Source: CAZGQY01 sp964528035
GTDB taxonomy: Bacteria > Pseudomonadota > Gammaproteobacteria > Methylococcales > UBA1147
Assembly (NCBI GenBank): GCA_964528035.1
Contig: CAZGQY010000227.1
Location: 1-6,054 of the forward strand
Direction: 5' to 3'
DNA: 6,054 nt
Shown: positions 1-5,492 of the stretch, one piece after another
Numbering within the stretch: position 1 is the first letter of the stretch
How the letters are laid out: each line of letters opens with the position of its first letter
Program-made: the position numbers and the translations under genes
Notes under the pieces: model-generated
Database searches by the model: none
What the model was told of the DNA's origin: nothing
Seen by the model: only the letters and a program-made list of their open reading frames with translations

Positions 1-624
1 ATCCCACTGATATTCAAGTGCGTCAAGCAGATGTCTCACCAGGGGCAAAGCAATGTCCTGACTGTTTGCCGGCCCATCAAGATCGACCACCTGTGTTGCC
101 TTAAGATTGGCAAAGCCACAAATATTTATGCCATCAAAGGGCTTCAAATCCATGTTTACATTCAAGCTCATGCCATGATAGCTGCATCCCCGTTTAATAC
201 GAAGTCCGACCGAAGCGATTTTCCCCCCGTCCGTGTATACACCAGGGGCTTCTTTTTTTGAATGAGCTTTAATTCCATACTGACTTAGAGTATCGATCGT
301 CGCATTTTCCAGTGTACTGACCAAACGTCGAATGCCAATATTGTGTCGCTTGATGTCGAGCAATGGATAAATTATCAATTGTCCCGGACCGTGATAGGTT
401 GCCTGTCCGCCGCGATCTGTTTTTATGACAGGAATTTGACCAGCGTTTAAGATATGTTCCGGTTTGCCATTGAGTCCCTGAGTGTAAACCGGCGGGTGTT
501 CCAATATCCAGATTTCGTCGCTTGTATCGGCATTTCGCGATTCTGTAAAGCTTTGCATTTGCTGCAATGTGCTTGCATAGTCTCTGATCCCCATTATACG
601 AATTTGAATGGATGCGGGTCTCAT
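1..624 (-). CDS. lipB: Octanoyltransferase LipB, 3' end cut off by the window edge
   Basis: LipB transfers the octanoyl group from octanoyl-ACP to the lipoyl-domain lysine of 2-oxoacid dehydrogenases and the glycine cleavage H protein, the first step of cytoplasmic lipoate synthesis. The minus strand reads open for 208 codons from ATG at 624 to the window edge with no stop; E. coli LipB is 213 residues, so only a few codons are missing. Family motifs are clear: EHPPVYTQG near residues 42-50, DRGGQATYHGPGQ at 70-82, GGKIASVGLR at 133-142 with the catalytic lysine at 135, and YHGMSLNVNMDL at 149-160 followed by the catalytic cysteine at 169 (ICGF). Both catalytic positions match E. coli numbering, which supports the start, although no convincing Shine-Dalgarno precedes it. 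It lies 55 bp downstream of ybeD on the same strand, as in E. coli, so the two are probably co-transcribed. I see no damage to the gene. Confidence 0.96.
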   Translation of the reverse strand, partial: MRPASIQIRIMGIRDYASTLQQMQSFTESRNADTSDEIWILEHPPVYTQGLNGKPEHILNAGQIPVIKTDRGGQATYHGPGQLIIYPLLDIKRHNIGIRRLVSTLENATIDTLSQYGIKAHSKKEAPGVYTDGGKIASVGLRIKRGCSYHGMSLNVNMDLKPFDGINICGFANLKATQVVDLDGPANSQDIALPLVRHLLDALEYQWD

Positions 625-679
625 TGAATTGAGGATTATTGGCTATTGTTTTGCATGATTGTACCGCGACGATCCGGTT

Positions 680-946
680 TCAAAGTGCTGTCAGAACCTC
701 GGTACAATCACTCAGATCCTGATAGATAAGATCGAGTTGTTGTTTGTTCTGCGCGTTAATAGTGATTGTCACAGAAACATATTTCCCGGTTTTACTTTGC
801 CGACTATTAACACAGTTTCCAGAAAGGTTGGGCGTGTGCCTACGGACAATATCCACAACACGGAGTTCAAAGTCATTGCTATTGAGTCCCATTGCCTTTA
901 TTGGGAATTCACAGGGAAATTTTAAAAGGGTTTCATTTTCATTCAT
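680..946 (-). CDS. ybeD: YbeD family protein (DUF493)
   Basis: This small cytoplasmic protein of the UPF0250/DUF493 family has an unsettled biochemical role and is usually encoded just upstream of lipB. From ATG at 946 it has 88 residues, against 87 in E. coli YbeD. Visible family features are LLKFPCEFPIKAMG at 7-20, the VVDIVRRHTP helix at 30-39, the SVTITINA strand at 58-65 and a C-terminal QLDLIYQDLS helix. The frame stays open upstream to another ATG at 1039, which would add 31 residues rich in Ser, Arg and Asn. I prefer 946 because it gives the family length and family N-terminus, but neither start has a good ribosome binding site, so the longer form is not excluded. In E. coli the gene upstream is dacA; here it is replaced by a long intergenic region and a divergent transporter gene. 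Confidence 0.9.
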   Translation of the reverse strand: MNENETLLKFPCEFPIKAMGLNSNDFELRVVDIVRRHTPNLSGNCVNSRQSKTGKYVSVTITINAQNKQQLDLIYQDLSDCTEVLTAL

Positions 947-1387
947 GGATTCTGTAATTTCTGACGGATACCGGGTATGTTGACGGATGGTATCACGTGA
1001 GCTGCTGTTTGCGCTTTTCAATCGGTTAATATCATCCATAATTTTAGGTTTTCATGCTCAGGCATATGTCTGGATATTCATTATGATCGGGATTTTGATC
1101 AGGTGAATACATTGGGTTCCGTTAGCAATCTGTAGCCAGGTATAAGCTTTCGAAAAACTGGGGGAAGTTTTACGGGAAAGTAGTTTTGAGATCGGTTATT
1201 TCTATAATTAGACACTACTATCGGATAAGTCTTTTATGTCGGGCTGGCTTGTGATTCAGCACTAATCTATACTTAATCTGAAGTTCCTTTAAGAAGCATT
1301 CCTATTTGCCGATTGTGTGGTCTGCGAATGTATCATCAATGATTTGACGATAGGTTTTATTATCTCCCTGAAAAGCACCGAAAGAGG
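947..1387. other. Intergenic DNA upstream of ybeD, no gene seen
   Basis: This AT-rich stretch separates divergent ybeD and sulP. Its first 93 bases (to 1039) could encode an N-terminal extension of ybeD if the alternative upstream ATG is used. Beyond that I find no coding sequence resembling a known family, no tRNA or rRNA, and no convincing sigma-70 promoter with both boxes at good spacing. Promoters for ybeD (minus) and sulP (plus) should lie here or in the element that follows, but I cannot place them. Confidence 0.5.
1380..1387 (+). repeat. Left copy of the 8-bp direct repeat flanking the palindromic element
   Basis: GAAAGAGG here and GAAATAGG at 1534-1541 differ at one base. They abut the two ends of the inverted repeat exactly, as expected for a target-site duplication that has since mutated once. 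An 8-bp duplication is typical of the IS66 family. The match could be coincidental because both copies are purine-rich. Confidence 0.5.
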
Positions 1388-1533
1388 GTAACTACTTGCC
1401 CCCAAATCGAAACAGCCCTCTATGGGGGATCTGTGGAGGAAGTGTATGTGGCAGGGAAGCCGCATCCAATCCTACAAGGATGTATTTACGGTGTCTTCCG
1501 GAACAGATCACCCATTGAGGGGCGAGCAGTTAC
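1388..1533. mobile_element. 146-bp MITE-like palindromic element with GTAA termini
   Basis: The two ends form a long imperfect inverted repeat. Outer arms: GTAACTACTTGCC (1388-1400) pairs with GGCGAGCAGTTAC (1521-1533), with one mismatch and one G-T pair. After a 15-base left-side bulge, 1416-1442 pairs with 1495-1521 at 22 of 27 positions: CCCTC/GAGGG, ATGGG/CCCAT, GATCTGT/ACAGATC and GGAAG/CTTCC, separated by small mismatches. The middle holds two more hairpins: ATGTGGC/GCCGCAT (1446-1465, loop of six) and ATCCT/AGGAT (1469-1481, loop of three). An 8-bp near-perfect direct repeat flanks it. The element is more GC-rich than its surroundings and encodes no transposase. GTAA ends with an 8-bp duplication are IS66-family hallmarks, so a non-autonomous IS66-type derivative is my first reading. 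A structured RNA or leader element of sulP is the main alternative. It ends about 115 bp before the TTG start called for sulP. Confidence 0.6.
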
Positions 1534-1541
1534 GAAATAGG
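1534..1541 (+). repeat. Right copy of the 8-bp direct repeat flanking the palindromic element
   Basis: GAAATAGG matches the left copy GAAAGAGG (1380-1387) at seven of eight bases and begins at the first base after the inverted repeat ends. It is read as the second half of a target-site duplication. Confidence 0.5.
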
Positions 1542-1649
1542 TTTTAAAGATAGGGTATCTTGAATAGCTACGAAGGATAATCAATTAACCAATGGAAATT
1601 TTAAATTAATATCAAACTGGGGCCACAACGCTTTCCTGTCCTGGATTGG

Positions 1650-3341
1650 TTGAAAGGCTATAAACGATCATTTTTTTCAGGTGATCTGCTCGCTGGAGTA
1701 ATTGTCACTATTGTTTTATTGCCCCAGGCAATGGCTTATGCAATGTTGGCCGGGTTGCCGCCTCAGATTGGATTGTATTCCTGCATTGGTCCGATTTTAC
1801 TGTATGCAATATTTGGTACCAGTAAGACGCTTGCGGTGGGTCCGGTCGGGTTAATGTCGTTGATGGTTGCCTCTGCCATTGCGCAACTCCAGCTTGACGA
1901 TGAAATTCAGATATTATCGGTTGCAATGGGTCTTGCTTTAATTTCGGGTGGAATGCTGATCATTATGCATGCATTTCGTTTCGGTTATATCGTCAATTTT
2001 ATTAGTCATCCGGTATTATCCGGGTTTACCAGTGCGGCAGCATTGATCATTGCGGCGAGTCAGGTTAAGCATCTTATTGGGATTGATCTTCCTGATAGTG
2101 AATCCATATCGGGTTTTTTATCCGATGTTCTTATCCTCATTCAGGATCAGTCATTTATGACCGGCGCAATAGGGTTGATCAGCATTGGTATAATGGTTGT
2201 TCTTAAGTTATCGATTACTGACAAAATTCTTCGTCGTATATTAGCGCCTGTAGTGTACTCGATTGTATCCAAGTCAGGCCCTCTATTGTGTGTTTGCTTT
2301 GGTGTGATTGTTGTTTCAATGAATCAGTTGGACGTTGCTGAAAATGTGGCTATTGTTGGTCACATTCCTTCGGGGTTACCCGAATTTACCATTCCTGAGT
2401 TGGACTGGTTGTTGTGGAAACAGGTCTTTCCGATTGCGTTCGTGATTGCCATTGTCGGTTTTTTGGAAAGCGTTTCGGTTGCAAAAGCATTAGCTGGACG
2501 ACGCAGGCAGAAGATTTCCGCGAATCAGGAATTGTTAGCTCTGGGTTGTGCCAATTTCGGGTCGGCATTTTCCGGTGGTTATCCTGTCGCCGGTGGTTTG
2601 GGACGCTCTATGGTGAATTTTAGCTCAGGAGCAAATACTCAGCTTTCCTCGGTGATAACAGCGTTATTTATTGCGTTCGCATTGCTGTATTTAACTCCGC
2701 TACTTTACTATTTGCCAAAAAGTGTACTTGCGGCGATTATAATTGTTGCGGTCAGTGGACTGTTAGATATTAAGTCCTTTCAACACGTCTGGGCCTACGA
2801 TAAAAGTGAAAGTGCTTGTCAGATCGCTACATTTTTGGGGGTGTTGTTTTTAGGTATCGAGTGGGGTATTTTGATTGGTGCATTGATGTCTATAGGGTTT
2901 CATCTGCACAGAAGTAGCGAACCCCATATTGCGATCGTCGGTAGAGTAGAAAATACAGAGCATTATCGAAATATTGAACGACACCAGGTGCAAACATGTT
3001 CTCATGTCATCGCTTTGCGCGTCGATGAGAATTTGTATTTTGCGAACACATCTTTTCTTGAAGATTACATACTGCAAGTGATCGCCGATAATCCTAATGC
3101 GCACCATCTGGTTCTGATATGCAGCGCGGTGAATGCCATAGATTCCAGTGCGCTAGAATTTCTTGATACCCTGATTCAGCGATTGAATTATGTCGGCATC
3201 AGGATGCACCTGGCTGAAGTCAAAGGACCGATAATGGATCAGATTAAGAAAACAACGTTTATTGAGGATCTGAATCCAGGCAAAGTATTTCTTAGTACTC
3301 ATGAAGCGATGTGTACACTCAACAACGAGCTTTGCGATTGA
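1650..3341 (+). CDS. SulP family inorganic anion transporter with C-terminal STAS domain
   Basis: This inner-membrane transporter belongs to SulP/SLC26, which moves sulfate, bicarbonate or similar anions; the substrate cannot be told from sequence. From TTG at 1650 it has 563 residues, normal for the family. The Sulfate_transp core fills about 10-420: the signature DLLAGVIVTIVLLPQAMAYA (12-31), AGLPPQIGLYS (34-44), FGTSKTLAVGPVGLMSLM (55-72), the cytoplasmic loop AKALAGRRRQKISANQEL (278-295), and GGYPVAGGLGRS (309-320), separated by many hydrophobic helices. A STAS domain covers about 450-550 with the AVNAIDSSALEFL motif (493-505). The start is uncertain: the frame reads RFPVLDWLKGY into the TTG, the usual SulP N-terminus, back to a stop at 1602, with only ATT, ATC, CTG and TTG available and no ATG before residue 28. 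The called TTG has only a weak GGA ahead of it. It is the only plus-strand gene and stands alone, without a linked carbonic anhydrase or sulfur gene. Confidence 0.95.
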   Translation: MKGYKRSFFSGDLLAGVIVTIVLLPQAMAYAMLAGLPPQIGLYSCIGPILLYAIFGTSKTLAVGPVGLMSLMVASAIAQLQLDDEIQILSVAMGLALISGGMLIIMHAFRFGYIVNFISHPVLSGFTSAAALIIAASQVKHLIGIDLPDSESISGFLSDVLILIQDQSFMTGAIGLISIGIMVVLKLSITDKILRRILAPVVYSIVSKSGPLLCVCFGVIVVSMNQLDVAENVAIVGHIPSGLPEFTIPELDWLLWKQVFPIAFVIAIVGFLESVSVAKALAGRRRQKISANQELLALGCANFGSAFSGGYPVAGGLGRSMVNFSSGANTQLSSVITALFIAFALLYLTPLLYYLPKSVLAAIIIVAVSGLLDIKSFQHVWAYDKSESACQIATFLGVLFLGIEWGILIGALMSIGFHLHRSSEPHIAIVGRVENTEHYRNIERHQVQTCSHVIALRVDENLYFANTSFLEDYILQVIADNPNAHHLVLICSAVNAIDSSALEFLDTLIQRLNYVGIRMHLAEVKGPIMDQIKKTTFIEDLNPGKVFLSTHEAMCTLNNELCD

Positions 3342-3394
3342 TTAATTGATTGATAAATCCAATCGGAGCACGGGCCTTAATTCGTTTCTCCCTG

Positions 3395-3410
3395 GAGTAC
3401 TAGAGTACTA
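3395..3410 (+). repeat. Two tandem copies of GAGTACTA between convergent genes
   Basis: GAGTACTA occurs twice in a row in the 97-bp gap between the convergent ends of sulP and the kbp-like gene. Each unit contains the palindrome AGTACT. A related inverted repeat, GAGTA-T-TACTC (3434-3444), overlaps the kbp stop codon. None is followed by a T-run on either strand, so I do not call a terminator. A role at the convergent gene ends is only a guess. Confidence 0.35.
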
Positions 3411-3438
3411 AATTTTCAATTGTACCCAATAATGAGTA

Positions 3439-3891
3439 TTACTCGAGGGGGATTCTTATTTTCTGACCAACAAAAATCAGGTCAGGGTCTTGTATGACCT
3501 CACGATTAGCTTCAAAAATCTTCGGGTAATCCATGGCATTACCGTAGTATCGTTTGGCAATCGCTGACAAGGTATCTCCGCTTTCAATAACGTAATATTC
3601 CACATTGTCCAGTCCGGTGAATTCTCCTTCGTCCGGTTCATTTGGCCACACAATGTCACTCGTTACTTTTGTTACTCCCTTTACATTTCCAGCCATTAGT
3701 ATTGCTTTTTCGAGAGCGGCGGGATCATCGCAATCACCAGAAATATTTACGAATCCACCTTGAAAAGTTACATCCAGATTATCAATGCCTGGGTTATTTT
3801 CTTCGATATGCGCCATGATTCGTTCCGCCGCATCATCATCAGTATTAAATAAATTACGCCCAAGATTGCTTGCAAAATCAAATAATCCCAT
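3439..3891 (-). CDS. kbp: BON-LysM protein, Kbp (YgaU) homologue
   Basis: E. coli Kbp is a small cytoplasmic potassium-binding protein made of a BON and a LysM domain, needed for fitness at high external K+. This product has 150 residues (149 in E. coli) and the same plan: N-terminus MGLFDFASNLGRNLF, a BON domain at about 20-82 (VTFQGGFVNISGDC at 41-54; GNVKGVTKVTSDI at 68-80), a short acidic linker, and a C-terminal LysM at about 98-148 (YYVIESGDTLSAIAKRYYG at 99-117, KIFEANR at 124-130, IFVGQKIRIP at 139-148). There is no signal peptide. The ATG at 3891 has a strong Shine-Dalgarno, AGAGGA, seven bases upstream. It lies 93 bp downstream of the YidB-like gene on the same strand, so the two may share a transcript. 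The family match is secure; potassium binding is inferred from E. coli. Confidence 0.93.
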   Translation of the reverse strand: MGLFDFASNLGRNLFNTDDDAAERIMAHIEENNPGIDNLDVTFQGGFVNISGDCDDPAALEKAILMAGNVKGVTKVTSDIVWPNEPDEGEFTGLDNVEYYVIESGDTLSAIAKRYYGNAMDYPKIFEANREVIQDPDLIFVGQKIRIPLE

Positions 3892-3898
3892 ATTTCTT

Positions 3899-3904
3899 TC
3901 CTCT
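3899..3904 (-). promoter_or_regulatory. Ribosome binding site of the kbp-like gene
   Basis: Read on the minus strand this is AGAGGA, ending seven bases before the ATG at 3891. It is one of only two clear Shine-Dalgarno sequences among the genes of this window, suggesting comparatively efficient translation. Confidence 0.7.
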
Positions 3905-3984
3905 TGTTTAGTGATTCAAATATTTTTATATGGACGGTGTGGGTGCTGTAAACGCCGATGCGTACAAAGAAATTAAATTTATAG

Positions 3985-4410
3985 TTAAAAAAACTTTTTG
4001 AGTCCGGCGGCAAGATCACCAAGATCTATATTACTTGGATCGATCAGTTGTCCATTGGGACTTAACTGATCGATCAATTGAGGTACAACCAGGGCAAGAC
4101 CTTTTTGTACAGTACCAGGATCAAGCCCCAGGGCCGTTCCAAACGATTCAAGTTTGTCCGACTCGAATAAAGAGCCTACCTGTTCAGATGATATTGGCAT
4201 ATTATCGCCGTTCCCTAACCAGGATGCTGCGATATCCGACAAGCCGGATCCTTCAAGACTAGAAACAATTGAGCTAAAATCCGATTGGCTGCCTTCACTC
4301 GTTCCAGACAACAAAGTTGACATTGAAGCGATTACTTCTGTGACGTCGATATTGCCGTCATTATCGGTATCTGCAATGAATTGCTGTGCGAGATCTTTGA
4401 AAAGCTCCAT
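3985..4410 (-). CDS. YidB-like DUF937 protein with an N-terminal EF-hand loop
   Basis: The product is a 141-residue soluble protein of the YidB/DUF937 family, whose molecular role is not established. The C-terminal two thirds match the family: GLSDIAASWLGNGDN at 55-69, ISSEQVGSLF at 72-81, FGTALGLDPGTV at 89-100, and LVVPQLIDQLSPNGQL at 106-121. The N-terminus carries a textbook 12-residue calcium-binding loop, DTDNDGNIDVTE at 14-25, with Asp at loop positions 1, 3 and 5, Gly at 6, Ile at 8 and Glu at 12; E. coli YidB as I recall it has no such loop. I chose ATG at 4410 over an in-frame ATG at 4461 because AGGGG lies eight bases before it and the family N-terminus (MELF) begins there. No signal peptide or membrane segment is seen. 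It precedes the kbp-like gene by 93 bp. Confidence 0.85.
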   Translation of the reverse strand: MELFKDLAQQFIADTDNDGNIDVTEVIASMSTLLSGTSEGSQSDFSSIVSSLEGSGLSDIAASWLGNGDNMPISSEQVGSLFESDKLESFGTALGLDPGTVQKGLALVVPQLIDQLSPNGQLIDPSNIDLGDLAAGLKKFF

Positions 4411-4771
4411 CGATTTTACCCCTGATATTATTGAAAATGCATAATGAGGAGTCTCCCACAATAGCCTCTGCCTGTAAAGCCGAGAAGTTGTTATTTATCA
4501 ATAATATGAAGAAAAATCGGTATTATCCTTATCATTGTAAATATCGTAATCGTGTCTCTATTGTAGGTGATTAGTGAATATCAATGACCAGTTGGGCTTA
4601 GTTGTTCAAATAAATAATAGCGAATATAGATGTGGTTCGGGGTGTTGAGTTTAGAAAGTCTGAAGGGTTAAAGACGTATTGCGAATCAAAGCGACCAATA
4701 ATACAGGCTGAATTTTGGTTTGGTTTATTCTCAGAAAGTTTGCTGGGATTGTCATGAAGTCGAGCAAATTA
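4411..4771. other. Intergenic DNA between the GGDEF-like and YidB-like genes
   Basis: Apart from the ribosome binding site of the YidB-like gene, this AT-rich stretch of about 360 bp shows no gene, RNA or repeat that I can support. It probably carries the promoter for the yidB-kbp pair: on the minus strand there are AT-rich hexamers such as TACAAT near 4570 and GATAAT near 4530, but neither has a matching -35 box at good spacing. No hairpin followed by a T-run marks the end of the upstream gene. Confidence 0.45.
4419..4423 (-). promoter_or_regulatory. Ribosome binding site that fixes the start of the YidB-like gene
   Basis: On the minus strand this reads AGGGG, eight bases before the ATG at 4410. 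No comparable site precedes the alternative in-frame ATG at 4461, so this site decides the shorter start. Confidence 0.65.
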
Positions 4772-5272
4772 TTAGTGATTGAAAAAACGGATTGATGTAA
4801 TATTGCCGTCTGTTTTGGCGGCTTTATACAAGTCTTTTCCCGTATCGCCGTTTGCCGGGAATGTGGCGATACCAATTTTCAGGTTTTGCCATCCTTGGCT
4901 TTTGGCTTCTTCAAGAACCCTTTTTTTGATCATCGCAACGCCTGATTCATCGGGCATTTCTGTAAGTAAAACAGAATATACGGTATAGCCGAATTTTTTT
5001 ATCAGGTCTGTATTCCTCAGTGTTTTACCAAAGGTTTGTATAGCCAGTGTCTGGCCAGGAAGGATCGAGAGTAGTTTCCCTGAAATGGGTATATTCAGTT
5101 GTAACAACATAAAGCCAACGCTACGCTCGGCACGTTCTGCGCGGACGATTTCCACATCTAGTGTACGCAGTATAATGGGTCGGGTTGAATGAATAACCCA
5201 GCCATATATCAGACCCACTACTCCCAGGGCGACTGCACCGAAACAAATTGTATTTACGATTAAATAGAACAT
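4772..5272 (-). CDS. Membrane-anchored protein with a degenerate GGDEF domain
   Basis: The product has 166 residues from ATG at 5272. One hydrophobic helix at about 3-26 (LIVNTICFGAVALGVVGLIY) anchors it in the inner membrane. The rest follows the diguanylate cyclase fold: an RAERAER helix at 44-50, a QLNI strand near 58-61, TFGKTLRNTD at 80-89 (the LR..D segment that precedes the active site), then FGYTVYSVLL at 94-103 where GGDEF and its trailing hydrophobic strand should be, and IGIATFPANGD with KDLYKAAKTDG at 133-156 (the usual SIGIA and AK..G motifs). The GGDEF signature is replaced by GYTVY and the first metal-binding Asp is absent, so it should not make c-di-GMP. An in-frame TTG at 5278 would add two residues. 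No clear ribosome binding site is present. It is 220 bp downstream of dtd on the same strand. Domain assignment is by motif order only. Confidence 0.72.
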   Translation of the reverse strand: MFYLIVNTICFGAVALGVVGLIYGWVIHSTRPIILRTLDVEIVRAERAERSVGFMLLQLNIPISGKLLSILPGQTLAIQTFGKTLRNTDLIKKFGYTVYSVLLTEMPDESGVAMIKKRVLEEAKSQGWQNLKIGIATFPANGDTGKDLYKAAKTDGNITSIRFFNH

Positions 5273-5338
5273 AGTCAAAGTTGATTGTGTATCAAGTGTG
5301 ATTATGGATTGGGTGTTTAAGGTTCAGAAATACTGTTC

Positions 5339-5356
5339 TTTCGCTATAGTGCGAAA
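5339..5356. repeat. Small perfect hairpin, TTTCGC/GCGAAA
   Basis: A six-base perfect stem encloses the loop TATAGT in the 220-bp gap between dtd and the GGDEF-like gene. No T-run follows on either strand, so it is not a standard terminator of dtd. It lies about 67 bp upstream of the GGDEF-like ATG and could be a protein-binding site. Confidence 0.3.
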
Positions 5357-5385
5357 TTGTGGTTTTATACGGTTGTCTACTCAAT

Positions 5386-5422
5386 ATTAGACCTTTCTCC
5401 GGAATAAGTGAAAATTAGACCT
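5386..5422 (+). repeat. Short direct repeat ATTAGACCT, two copies
   Basis: ATTAGACCT occurs at 5386-5394 and again at 5414-5422, 28 bases from start to start, within the gap downstream of dtd. The spacing is near three helical turns, which would suit two protein-binding half sites, but nine bases in AT-rich DNA can recur by chance. Confidence 0.25.
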
Positions 5423-5492
5423 GAATAACTTGTTGCTGAATTTGTACCTGATTAAAATTGAATCTGAATTATTGCACTTTGGTAGCTGGCTA

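Noticed and set aside
31..261. Plus-strand open frame of 76 codons at the left end
   Set aside because: It lies antisense to lipB, whose motifs and catalytic residues are unmistakable.
744..983. Plus-strand open frames opposite ybeD
   Set aside because: They are antisense shadows of the DUF493 gene and match no family.
1388..1533. 6S RNA (ssrS) or a known metabolite riboswitch
   Set aside because: The long hairpin shape is similar to 6S RNA, but I recognise no conserved 6S sequence and no B12, SAM or c-di-GMP riboswitch core.
1343..1540. Another open frame across the element whose middle (VEEVYVAGKP) vaguely recalls an amidohydrolase C-terminus
   Set aside because: It has no start codon in a sensible place, the resemblance covers only about ten residues, and the rest matches nothing I know.
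1422..1547. A 41-codon frame starting at ATG 1422 and running through the palindromic element
   Set aside because: It lies almost wholly within the inverted-repeat element, has no ribosome binding site, and its codons are dictated by the palindrome. Such frames are commonly mis-annotated as hypothetical proteins.
3942..3970. Possible terminator hairpin (ACGC/GCGT) between the yidB-like and kbp-like genes
   Set aside because: The stem is only four bases and no T-run follows on the minus strand.
4651..4875. Minus-strand frame overlapping the 3' end of the GGDEF-like gene
   Set aside because: It overlaps a better-supported gene in another frame, has no ribosome binding site, and no recognisable content.
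4772..5272. Active diguanylate cyclase
   Set aside because: The GGDEF signature is replaced by GYTVY and the metal-binding aspartates are missing, so cyclase activity is not supported.
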